NCBI GenBank assembly: GCA_907165065.1
Contig: OU015528.1
Span: forward strand, 30,774,515 to 30,838,514
Direction: 5' to 3'
Source of the DNA: Caprimulgus europaeus
Lineage: Eukaryota > Chordata > Aves > Caprimulgiformes > Caprimulgidae
Length of the DNA: 64,000 nt
Position 1 is the stretch's first letter. The number at the start of each line of letters is the position of its first letter. The position numbers were made by a program, and so were the translations under genes. The notes under the pieces are model-generated. The model had not been told where the DNA came from, searched no databases, and saw only the letters and a program-made list of their open reading frames with translations. Shown one piece after another: positions 13,901 to 27,000 of this stretch.

Positions 13901-16900
13901 TTCTGTTCAACCATCACCAGATGTGGCTGCAGTTGGTGTCGATCCATGCTAAGCCATGCTGCAGTGAATTTGCACTATCTAGCTTTAGTGTCCCCAGTGC
14001 TGCCACTCTGTGGATGCTCCTTAGGCTAGCCTAACTACTCAACTACAAAAACTACTCCTCTTCCTAGGGAATATTTCAAGGCAGCTCCACAAAATAGTCT
14101 GTCTCCAGTGTGGGTCACATAAAGCTCTGCTAAGGGAAGAACAGCCCATTTGGTTCCTCCCTGGCTGTGTCCTTTGGAGGAGATGTGAATGGTTTGCATG
14201 GCCTCAGCCCAAAGATAACGTCTGCTGGAGAGAGCTTTCTGGCACCCTGTGAAGAAAAGACAAGGCCACTGGCTGCCTGAGGATGCCTTCATGCTTTGTT
14301 CCTTGCTTGAAATTTAAGACAACAGCAACAAAATCAAACAAAAAAAACTCTGGGGAAGGTGGAAAGAGGCTTTCTGTGCTGGAGGTGGGCGGAGACAGCG
14401 CTTCCCAGCAGAGGCAGGTAGTTTGTGGTTGCTTGCTGCCCACTATGCAGCACTCAAGCTGAAACTTTTCTCGCTTTAAGAAGAAAGGGAGGACTCGGCT
14501 AAACCAGTCCCTCTCCCTCTTTGTGGTCTGTGCAAGCATGTATTTGCAGGCTGGCAACCCAAGATCTCTTGGCTGCAGAACCAGTGTCGTGTGTAGGGGC
14601 AAGATAATATTATTAACCTGAGGGCTATGGGGGAAGCATCTTTGCAACTTATTTATCAGGCTGCTCCTTCTTCAGCTCTCACCTGGTTTTAGGCTGCACC
14701 CAATCTGCTGGCTGCACAAATGGGAGCCACTTCTTTCCAGGCCGTGGACGGCCATCTAGCTGGTTGGGGATGTGCTCCCAACCAGAAGCTTCCCATTGCC
14801 TCTGCTTGCTTCCCTTTTCCTCAGTGCTGAAGGGGTGCTTCTGATTTCAAACATTCCATGTCCACAGCCAAGCTGTTAACACTGAAGAAGTCAGATAAAT
14901 ATGGCTCTGACATAGATTTAGTTTTATTGCTCATTGCTTCATGTTTTCATTCAAAGACAGGAATCCTGAAGTTTAATAGGAAGGATTTTGCTCTTTCCTA
15001 TTAAAGCAATGAAAAAAAATTCCCAAAAAATTTTCTACACAACTTTTGACTGAAATATTTGATAGCTTGCTGCCTCATTGCCTATCAAAACATTTCAGTG
15101 ATTCAAGGCCCTTCTGAGCAGAAATGAGGCAGGATGAGAGACTGTCTCACATGCTTACATTGCAACTAGTTCTCTATCACCTTTCTGTTTATTCATAATG
15201 CTTGGTAAAGCACTCTGAACATTTAGAACCTTATATATATATAAGAATATAATTAAAATGCAACCAGAAATCCTCAATCTCCATTGGCAAAGAAATTTAT
15301 TTAAGCTCCATGTTTTTAAGAGAAAGTTTTACTCAAAGACCCTGTGATTTTTCTGTAGATACCTTTGTATTTTCATTTTATCTTAACTCTCTTTTGACTC
15401 TGTCTTCTGCAGGTCATGAAAACATACCACATGTATCATGCAGAGAGCATCAATGCAGAAAGCAAACTGAAGGAGGCAGAGAAGCAAGAAGAAAAACAGA
15501 TTGGGAGGTCAGGAGACCCTGTTTTTCATATTCGACTAGAAGAAAGGCACCAGAGACGGAGCTCTGTGAAAAAGATTGAAAAAATGAAGGAAAAAGTAAA
15601 TAGTCCTTTTATTTAGCTTCATTTGAAGTAAATTCAGCGCATTTCTGACATTCTTTAGCATGGTATTAGAGAGAGAAGTCCAGCTGAGAAATAAAATTAA
15701 ACAAGGTACACATAAATAAACGAGCAGTGGGCTATAGATAACTTGACTTAATTGCAGTTCAGAGAGGGGAATACTTCATTCCCCGTATAATTCTTGCTAT
15801 ATGGTTTGTCACATTTGAAACAAAATTCTAAGTTATCACTTTATATTACGTTTGTTATACACATAACAGACTGGCAACTAAGATTCATTCTTGTTAATAG
15901 GAATGTGTACTTGGGTTGTTACCATTTTTGCTACGTACCAAAAATTATGTAATTCAAATACATTAATATAAAATCTTTTTCCTAGCGTCAAGCAAAATAT
16001 TCTGAAAACAAGCTGAAATCTATTAAGGCCCGTAATGAATACCTGCTCACCCTTGAAGCAACCAATGCTTCTGTTTTCAAGTATTATATTCATGACCTTT
16101 CGGATTTAATTGACGTGAGTATTGGCACATTTGGTTTTATGTTTATTCTGTTCAGGAATAATACTTTTTTTCTTTTTTTTTTCATTTTCAAAGGGAATAT
16201 ATTAGTCATACGGGTTGCCTACAATACACTTAACGTTTATAATATTGTATGGTATAGTCAGCAGATATTTCCTTCAGCTTTATACTTCACAAAATAAAGT
16301 GCTAATAAGATGCTGAACCCATTCCTTTAAAGTTAGAACATAATGTTTGCTCACCATGTGGCAAGAGAAAATATGACAGGAATAAAACAAAAAAGGTAGA
16401 CATTTCCATTTTGTACTCTAAATTGATTTATGAGGTACAAATCATTTTTTTATAAGATAAGGGCATCTAATAGTGGTATTTTTAACTCAAAAGATGGCAT
16501 TTCCTCCATGTCTTCAAATTTAACTTTATTCATTTAGTCATTGAATCAGATATACACTGCCTTTTATTCTTATTTCATGTAGTTTGCAGAACAGACATAA
16601 TCAATCCTGTACTCTGTACTGTCAACAGAATTGTCACTGATTTTCATTAAGTTATTCTTCTGAGAAGACGGAGAATGAGGTTGTACACTGATGTTGACTT
16701 GTACTGGCATTTGTTTTTCAGAACTTGTATTATCAACATTTTTAGATTATATGGAGGGAGGCTCCCACACTGTCATGTCCCACTCTCTCTTTAAGCTAAC
16801 CACATATTTGATAGAGAAAGTTTGGAGGCAGCAAACACAAGCTCAAGAATATTCATTCGCTAGCAATGTAGTGTTAAATAAGTCAGTGGGTACACCTCTG

Positions 16901-17984
16901 TGGCCCATATGAGATGCTAGATATTTGAATATGCTTTCTACTGCAACAGCAGCATATATTTACAGTAGCAAATAGCATTCACATACAGTCATTTCTGGTG
17001 GGATGTTCATTACAAAGATAAGCCAGCTGAGCTCTGGTTTGTAATATAGTATAAATTAATGCAGCATTTGACAAGAGGTTTCTCATTTCTACTGGAGATC
17101 TAAATATCTTTGCTTCTGGAGAAGCAAAGCTTGATAGAGAAGGGGAAGAATGCCTTCTTGAGATAAATGGACTGAAATAGCTGCATATATGTGTTCTATT
17201 GTATGTTTTCTAAATACCGTGAGTCAGTTTTCTTCAACATTTCTATTTTCCTGTAATTTATAAAATATTGCCTTATTTTGTTATAACTTTTTCCTTTTCC
17301 CTTTCAACTTTTTTCTCTCCAAATGGTTTTGCTTCTTTTTTTTTCTTGCTTCTTTCTTATAAGAGAGGGTGATGTGTCTTATTTGTAGTTTTAGTATTAC
17401 TTGCTATCTCTGTCTTGACATCTCTTTTCTTCCTCTTTCCTAGTCACTGTTGCATGTCTTCTCTTTTCTGATGTCAGAGAAGTTCTGACATTTATTAGAA
17501 TCCAAATACATAGATGATCAGGGCAGAAAACTAAGGACAGGAGCAGTATACCTGGAGGGTACTCCCCAAGAAGTGATCCCTACCTATAGGATGGTTTTCC
17601 TGATACTGCTTAAAGGATGATGGATTTTTACCTTCTGGTTAGGGCATGTCTAGTAAGTGGGAACTTTATGAGTTCTTTCTGGCTGCTGGAAGGAAGGAAA
17701 AGTCCCTTTCCCTCTGTTCCCAGCACCCCCATCCCTTCAGAGGTTGGAAAGATGCTGATTTTGTCTTCTCTACTGCCTTCTCTTTTGGAGCTCACATTTC
17801 ACAGTGAATATCTCCAATGTGTGTTTTTACATGGTCAGAACTTTCTCAGGTTGGAAAATGCACCTGATTTTTACCTATTTCCTCAATGTCCAGAGAGGTT
17901 GTTGTAGCAGTGAAAGCTGAGGGGAGGAAACATGGGCCTGGAGCTTCACAAAGAATTGCAAGAAGTGAAGTAAAGCTCTCTCTG

Positions 17985-18046
<62 letters not shown>

Positions 18047-21000
18047 AAGACAACACTCTTTGGAGTTACTGTTTGAGAAGATATTACAGTGAAGACCAGA
18101 GCTTTCTAACTGCTGTTTTTTAATAGAGATATACTATCTACAGTATTCAGCAGTGCAGGAAGACGATACCTACTTCACGTGACTTTTTCCAAGCCATGGA
18201 CCAATGCAGACAATAACATTCTTTTGGCAAAGTGGCTTTAGAAATCACTCTTCCCTAAGGAATTTAAGTGGAAAGTCTAGCTACCCTTTGCATCACTGTT
18301 TTATAAGAGTTGGCTGTAAACACGTGCAACCAGAACTTGCCTCAGAGGCAATTTAATCTGATTATGAGTTTGTTTAAATGAAGTGTCTTTCAGACATTTG
18401 TATTTAATCAGACTACACTGTGAAAGCATTGGTATCTAGACAGTGTTTACTACTTGACAAAGGCAAAGCTTTTTGTAAATGCAAGAGTCTTGGCAACATT
18501 TTGAGGTTATATCATTGGAATGTGAGACATGCTTCCTGCTGGCCATATGCTGCAACAATCCAGACTATTGCCTTCTGGAAATCTATTAATGTATTGGTAC
18601 GATTCCGAGTTTTCAGAGCAGTGGTGGCGATTTCATTTTTGCCCTCTCTGCTTTGTCCCTATCTGCCTGCCCGTCTTTCTGGGCTTTGCTGAGCTCTCTC
18701 TTTGCCTGTACAGAAGGGGATTACTTCTCCTCAGTGTCTGAATTCGAGTTAACGTGGAAAGTATTTAGATCTCCAAGAGCTGTTGGTGTTGCCCATAAAT
18801 GAAACTGAATGTTTTCCTACATTACTGAAAAATGTCTGATAAAAATGAGTTGAATATATGAAGGAATGCGGTGGACTGCTCAGTATTTTTTTGCAACAAG
18901 ATTAGGGCGGGTCGTCGGATTTTTTATTTATTTTTTTTTTACCAAAAAAATCATATTTTTTTTGTTTAGATTCCACTGCAACTTGAATTGTGAGGCTTAT
19001 ATGGAAAATACTAAATTGGAGTTCCTCAGCTGAACTCAGTCTGAACTATTCAGCTCCTTTATTTCATTAACAAAGCTAAGAGCTTCTGGCTTAAAGTGAT
19101 GATGTGTTGCTCATCTTAAGCTCTTGTGATAAAGGCAAGATAAAAATATTGCTGGAGTCTTAGCTGGATATTTTAATGCATTTAGTGAGCTGACAGTTGG
19201 GACCAGCTTTTGCAAAAAAGTGCAGGGATAAACAAGATTTGATATGCATCATATATTTCTGTCTTCCACATATCGTGCTAGAAGAATTTGAATTTTCTGT
19301 TGAATATTTCTTCTCTGATGACTATATAGTAGGATCCAGTTCAAGTGGAGGGCATGTTTAGGTTTTTTTCTTTATTTATATTATGTAAATTTAGCAAAGA
19401 TTACTTTTTAGCTGAATTAAATAAGCTTTATCTAGTATGTAGAATCTATTTTTTTAAGATTGTTGTTTTCAGAGGAGCAATAGAGTACACACCCCTGCTA
19501 ATCTGTTAATACCAACATCTGTCCATATGGCACATACTATTACTCATTTACTTGAAGATTTTCATGTAATTGAGTTTATTGGATTTACCTGGGTGTAAGA
19601 GGAAGGTAGGGACCTTTTTTCAGACTTGCACTCATGATCTGAAGGTAAATGCTAGGAAATAGTGATCCAAGCAATTTGACTGTAGTTTTGCTGCTAGAAT
19701 AAATAAAATATTCATGTGTTGGTCTTTCTTAGAGCAGAGTTTCTGAATCTCTGATTGCAGTCTGCATGCTTTGCATGGTTAGGAAGTTAGGGAACATTTA
19801 GTTGTTGTGAACTTCATTTATCCTCTGAAGGTTCTTTGTTAATCATTCATAGAACCAAGTTTAAAAGTAGGCTAGAGTGTGTGCAGCTCACAATCTTTAT
19901 TACATAAGTTTTCATAAATATGATATGTACAGCCAGATCCCTTTGACTTGAATGCTGATGTCTGTGTACCAGGATGATTAGAAAGTGACTTATTCAGAGG
20001 TTAAGGCTTTTTTTATTAATTTCTCTCTCCATTGGCATTAGAATTTTATTATTATTCCTGAAATGAAATGAAGAGCAGCTTGCTTCTTTGGTTGAAGCTC
20101 TGTGCTAAGCACTGCAGTTTGTTTTGTTCAAGCCTAAATATACTCTGGGGAGCAATGAAGACAGTAAATGCTCTTGAGACTGCCTCAGATTTAATTCCAA
20201 ATAAGAATAAAATGCAAATTACAAAATTAATTTTTCACACATATCCCAAACGCATCACTCATCTCCCTCTACTTTGCCCAACCAAAATTCTTTATGAATC
20301 CAGAAATGCAATAAAACTCATAGTCTATGACTTAATTCTCTCATTTCTCATCTCCATGTCTTGCTGCACGAACTGACATCTCTCTAGTCCATAGATTGAT
20401 TGCAGATCTCATTTGCCATCCAGGCTGTAGCCTTGGTGTGCTCATTAGTGAAGCACAAAGATTCATATTTATTTTGGTTAACAGTGTGGTTGCTCGCTTG
20501 AACTTTCTGAATCTTTCTACAAACCTACAGATTTTCCCTGAAATTCATGTATACATGCATGTGTGCAGATGTGTGTGTTTATCTGCATACATACATACTT
20601 TTTTGCAACACCAGAAAGGTTGGTGATATTTTTTCCAAGCATGATCAGACAGGATGTGGTGTGGGCAGCAGTTTAGTGGCAGTACCTTGAATTTTTAGTC
20701 TTAGTAATGAACAAATACCCAAAGTGCTATCTCCATTATAGACAACTCTCTCTCTAAACTATGACTACTACTAGCAGATTAAAACTCTTCTTTCTGAGTA
20801 GCCATGAGTTGATATTGTGACAAGGCCATTCCCCAGTTACAATTATCTTTCCAAATTTTGGAGAAAGTGAACTACGGTCTGGCAGAAGCAAGAGTTGTGA
20901 TGTCCGAGTGTTTATTTTTGCTTTTTAAAAATAATTCATAAAAATTCTATTTTTACTTAAATTGTTGAAACAAAATTCCAAACTCAGGCATTTTAAAATC

Positions 21001-24000
21001 CATTCAAGGAGCCCCTGGTGATAAGGCATTAGTTCAGGTTCTGGATTTAGTTCTTGTGTGCTTTGCTGGCATTGGCATTGCAAGAAAATGCCTTAGTCTG
21101 GTAGGATATTCTGCTTTGCTTAAAGAATCCTTCTTCTTGGCTAAGAGGCCATATTTGTTACCCTGTTCAGCATCATCACCTGCAAAAGATGACCAAGGTA
21201 ATAGTTACTGAGTAAATTAAGGGTTAAACAACAACATTCTTGGTACTCTCACAGCATAAAGACTGCAAGCTTATATTCCAGCTTGCAAAAAAGCTGCATC
21301 AGAAACCAACACAGTTCTAATTATAAATCGATAAGCTTTCTATTAATACTTAGATTAATCCTCTAGAGCCAAAATTCAGTCTCTAGATGCTTGTAGTTTT
21401 ATAATACATGGATGGTTGGCCATGCTAAACCTGGTATTGCCCTCTATTTCTCTTTTCCTCTCAGTTTAATCTTCCATGAGGTCTCTCTGAAACTAATGCA
21501 CATGAAATAAAACAGCTATCCTGATCCACTTTCTTATCAACACTTTTAGTCTGTCTTTTTCATCCAAGATAGTGAATTAAATATGAAATCCGATTTGACA
21601 CAGAGCAAGAGGAAAACACCAAGAGACTTTTCCTTTTAGAAACAGTATTTTTTAGGCTGAAGGTCTTTGAAATATGAATGTGCTTTAGTATAAAAGTTGA
21701 GTGGTTGTTTTAGTCAGTGTTACACAAATTTCCATTCTATAAATGCAAAAGAGAGAGGTTGACCTGTGTGAACATGACATCTTTTTTCCATTTTCTTTAA
21801 ATGATTCAGAAACTGGTTTTTGGAGAGCCACTGTCCCACCTGCAGTAACTAACTGGAGTACTTGATAGGACTGAAAGCTTAGTCTTTCTGGAAGCTTTGT
21901 TGTGAATAAAACAGTCCTCTTGTCAGATTTCAGAGAGCAGTTTGGTCACTAGTCATTAATGCACCTAAAGCAAGGTGTGAAGGGTTTCTTTCTCTTCTAC
22001 CCACAGGTTTAGGTATGGTAAATAGGTTGAAAACTCTTTCCCATGCAGTGTGTGCATCTGCATGTCTGTCTACCTCTCTCATTTTTGTCTCCTTTTTCAA
22101 ATAAGTAAGAGGAAAAGGAGGGGAACGTGAACTCATGGGTCCTAAGGGTTTGTAGGAGCTGTGAGAGAGATATGCATAGTCTACAGTGGACAGAATTCAA
22201 ATTGCTACTTTACCCAACTGCATCGCTTAACCTGCAGGTGCTGCAGGGAAGGATGATTTTAAACTGCGGGTGGGCAGCCAGGATGGGGGGCTGGGGGCTG
22301 GCCTAAAGCAGCGTGCCCCCCAACTGCCCTCGCCAGGCATTGACCTCTGTCTGGGACACACTCTCCTGTTTGAATAGAGAATATTGCTTTGTGTGCAACT
22401 GTTAGTAAACTGATGTGCCACTATTGGGGTAACAGAGAGGTCTGAGATGTATTTGCCATTACCTCAAAGCTCACTGAGCAGAAGCTGAGGGTATTATTTG
22501 CTGTGTAATGTGGGGAGAAAAAATAAGGAAATACTCACTTGATAGGCTCCTGCTGTGACATTTAAAAATATATTCAACTGTTCCTCTAAAATATTAACCA
22601 ATCATGAATAATGCAAACTGAGGATGTTTAAAATTCAAGAACAAACACAACTTTATGTTCTACCAGTTAGGTTTCAATTACATTCCAGTGTTATTCTCAC
22701 CCCTAGAAAAAAAGACATAAATTCTGACTTTCGGCATTTACTAACACAATGTACATTGCTGGCTCTGTCAGTAAATACATTTTCACTATCAGGGAAAGAA
22801 TGTTAAACCATTCTTGTTGTATCAAAAAGTGCTTTTGATGGGTCATTAATGCTAGAGGCAGTTGTGAGGGGTTTTTTTGGGCACAGACATGGTGAGAAGG
22901 AATTTCTTCATTTTCAGTTTGTTGCTGGCATTGACTTACATGGCAGAGTTATGTCAGAGTGGGTTTAAATAGATGGTCTGAGGTTTACATATGAAAATAA
23001 TACTGAAAAGCCCACTTGTGAGTGGAGTCCCAGACCTTTTCTATTTAAATACCGTAACTGCACATCTGTATCTGACAAACAACTGCAAACTTATTGCCAT
23101 ACACATATGCTTAATCTCTTTCTAAAACCATCCTTTAATCTTTGCAACAGAATGAGGATACTAAATACTTACTGTCTTGACCCCAGTATTGTATTTTAAT
23201 TTTGAAGATATTTTGTAAAACACTGCAAAGACAGAACAATTTCAGAACAGAAAATTTCAGCGATAATTTGTGGCTTGGGATATTGGAATAGTGTTCCTCC
23301 TTTTTAATTTGTTTTCTTTTCCCTTCATTCTTTTTTTAGTGTTGTGATCTTGGATACCACGCTAGTCTAAACAGAGCCTTAAGAACATACCTTTCTGCAG
23401 AGTATAACCTTGAAACTTCCAGGCATGAGGGCTTAGACATCATTGAAAATGCAGTTGACAGCTTGGAGCCACGAAGTGACAAGCAGAGATTCATGGAAAT
23501 GTACCCCACTGCTTTTTGTCCACCAATGAAATTTGAGTTCCAGTCACATATGGGTGATGAGGTCTGTATACTGACAAGTATTCCCACGGTGACTGTTTCT
23601 GTTTCTATATACCAAGAGAGAGAATTATCACCTTTTACAAAGAGTTTGGTAAAAGCTGTTATTGCTACCCAAAACAAGTGGATCAGCAATAACATTTTGC
23701 AAAACTGGCAGTGCTATTCTGAGTTTTTTCAGAGTTCTCAAGTAAAAACCATTGTGTGTTTTTATATTCTGTATTACTCATAATGACATTGCTGCAAATT
23801 TGCTGGCCAACCTGTGCTCAGCCCAGCACTGGTGTAGGTAGTGGCTTTATGTCTTCACTACCTTCCACCTCACCCATAACAGAGCTTGTGGGTACTATTT
23901 GAGAGCAGCAGTAGAGCTGCTCCAAATTATGCATGCTGAAATGCAGGCTTTTCCCCTTCTTCCTCACCCATTTTATCATCTGGAGATTTAAAGGGTACAG

Positions 24001-27000
24001 GGTACCCCAGCTGTGCCCTGTTCTGCTACACAGAAGGCCAGTAGCAAAGCAGAATGCAGAATCATCTGTGTAGGACTTTAATCTAAAGGTAACTACAGGG
24101 TTTGCATTTCTGTGTGATAGAGAAGCAATGCAAAGCAGCCATAGAACAAGGCTGTGCTCTGTAGTCTTAAGATGCAGTACACAGTTCCACGCCTTGTAAC
24201 ACAGAAATACTTTAAGTTTAGGTGGACACATTTGATTGTCTGCTTTATTCATTTTAATAGCTTTGGTAAGAAATTCACCTAATTTTAAGGAGAGCAGCCA
24301 AAGACTATTGACTGGGTTGGGGTTTTTTAAGTCCTTGCATATGTTACAGCTCTTTTTGATTCTTTGTTAGGTTTGTCAGGTCACTGCCCAGCAACCTGTG
24401 CAAGCAGAGCTTATGCTTAGGTATCAGCAACTGCAGTCGCGATTGGCCACACTCAAAATCGAAAATGAGGAGGTAAGGTCTGTGTCTGAAAGGGCTATGC
24501 ATTGAACATCATTTTCAGGAAAGTACAGTGTTTTCTACCTTGTCAGAAGTATGTAAATGACCCTGAAATGGCTTCAATCCATATGAGCTGTTTTCATTTT
24601 AAAAATCTAATACTGGCAAGTATGCTAAGGTAGGTAGGTCCTTGTCTGCTTTGTAGAGGTTTGGAAACTTCGTCTTTTACCTGTCCATACATTCACATTA
24701 CTGAGTTCTGTGTTTTGCAGGTGCTTCAATGTAAACTTGTTAGAGCATATATTTTTAAAGTTTTGTGGCAGAAAGCCACTGAGCACAGTTATTTTGTTCT
24801 GTGACCACCGCCTGTCCAGTCCCCAAATTGCTACTTCTGTTGTACAAAGGAATTTGGACTGTCTTTTGTGGTAGCTGAGTCAAAATCTCTTAGGCTCTCA
24901 GCTACAGCTATTTATAAACACAAGTGCTGAATACTTGTGATGGGAATAGTTCACCTATTAAAATAAAATGCATTTTTTTGTAAAATAGAGAAAAGATACG
25001 CTGTTCTCTTTCTCCTGCTCTGGGAGCAGAGAGAGGCCTCCCAGTGCATATATATTGTACTTTTATCCCATTTAAGGCAGTGTTAAAGGCCCTCAGTTTA
25101 AATGAGAATCTGTTCCTAAATTAACATAGGGATAATTTAATTTCTTGGTATACTTTAATTATAAGTTTTCAGGATTACAGTTTTTCTTATTGTATGTTGT
25201 ATGCTAAAAACAAGGGATTCATGTCCATGAGACATGTACAGTAGTCTTTAGAAAAAAACCCCTTGAATTCAGAAAGTATCTCGGGGCAATAAGACAAAAG
25301 GAAGGAGAAAGATGATTTCTTTCAGTCAAGTGAAGTGGAAGGGTACAGAGGGAGAAATCATGCTGACAGTCATGGAAAGGATATTTGCCTCCACTGGAGA
25401 TGTGTGTAGAAGTGTGCATGATTTTGTTAAGTTGACTCTACTAGAGACTCTTCTGAAGCAGAACTGGGAGGTAAATCACATCCTTGTGAACCTTGGCAGT
25501 TACTTTATTGCATTATGGAAACACTGCATCCTCTGTTCCACGGCCTCCATGCCCTGGTTTCCCCTACAAGCGATGGTGCTCTATAGCTCATAGGAAGTGC
25601 TGTGAGACTGGTATAAATTATTTTTTCTCCAGCCCCCTCCTCCAGCTGTGTATTCCACTTCTGCAGTCTAAACATCACTGTGCTCCTCACCATAGCACTC
25701 TGCAGGACAGTGTCACAGATTTTTATCTTGAAAGAATACATTGTTTGGGCAGCCAGATCCTTGGATGTACATATTCAGTCTAACATGTTGACCACACTTA
25801 GGAGAGTGACCCTTCAAAGCAGTGTACCATCTCTCTTGCCTCCCAGATTAAGGACCGTGATCAAATCATGTCACATTTATATTCTAATTTCAGGAGACAA
25901 ATGCTTGAGAGTGCTATACAGTCAACACAAGGGTATGTCCATGTTTGTGGATTGGACCATGATAAAGCAGAGAACTAGACAGGAAATCTAATCATGTCAT
26001 TCTCCTGTTACATAGATATCTGTTATAGCGCACCTGATTTTTCAAATTCACACAGCTGTCTGTTTGGAGGAGTGAGCCAGAGGATTATTTTGAGTAATGA
26101 GCTTCCCTTCTCAGCTGTTCTGATATATATTTATCTTGCATTTGGCCAACTGTGCTTTGTAACACCAGGTTAAGAAAACGACAGAGGCTACCCTGCAGAC
26201 AATACAAGATATGGTCACCATTGAAGACTATGATGTGTCAGAATGTTTCCAGCACAGTCGCTCAACAGAGTCTGTGAAGTCAACAGTCTCTGAGACATAC
26301 CTGAGTAAGCCTAGCATTGCAAAAAGAAGAGCTAACCAGCAGGAAACAGAGCAATTCTATTTCATGGTATGTTGGTTGCTTCTTTATTCATGTGGTACAG
26401 ACCAAACGCCTGAAGTATACATTATGCAGCAGTTCCCGGAATTTATGTGCCATTCATAGTAACAGATTGATCTGCATCTCTACAGAAATTCAGAGAATAT
26501 CTGGAAGGTAGCAATCTCATCACAAAACTTCAAGCAAAACATGACTTGCTGCAGAGGACACTCGGAGAAGGTAAATATCACACAATAAACTGAAAAGTGG
26601 TTCCAGACTATACAGTGAACCCACTGAAATGCCAAAGATATGCGGGGAAAAAATTACAAAATGTAAAGTTTAATTATCCTATAAGCCTAGATTTGGGTTT
26701 CACCAGTCATTGTTTTGGTATAGTGCTAAGAGTGCACACTATAAATTGATTTTATTTCTTCAACAGATATTTATTTCCACTGTACAGACATTTAGGCAAG
26801 TGACTATATTTGGAAATGGAACTGTTGAATGAAAAATCTCGTGTCTGAAAGGAGAGCTGACACAGTCAGGGCAGAGTGATTAAAGAGCTGTGACAAATGT
26901 ACTGTTTCTACTTCCTAACAATTTCTGTTGACTTGAAGGCTTTTTTTAAGAGTGGAGACTGATATTTTTTTAAGCATACAAAATTACACAGGATGGATCT

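Larger units (their letters stand above)
16115..23339. other. SRGAP1 intron w3-w4 (7.2 kb)
   Basis: AT-rich. It holds a perfect 10-bp inverted repeat (17108-17129), a compound TA/CA microsatellite (17991-18046), a 12-bp palindrome CATGTATACATG (20546-20557), an 8-bp inverted repeat TGCAAGCT/AGCTTGCA (21264-21287), and a G-rich patch (22268-22297) that stands out from the rest. No additional exon was recognised. Confidence 0.9.

Noticed and set aside
13600-14647. Overlapping frames of 144 (+) and 147 (-) codons
   Set aside because: Both are low-information translations of intron DNA with no family motif.
23818-24252. 144-codon minus-strand frame between w4 and w5
   Set aside because: No similarity and no supporting signals; lies within a short intron of the opposite-strand gene.
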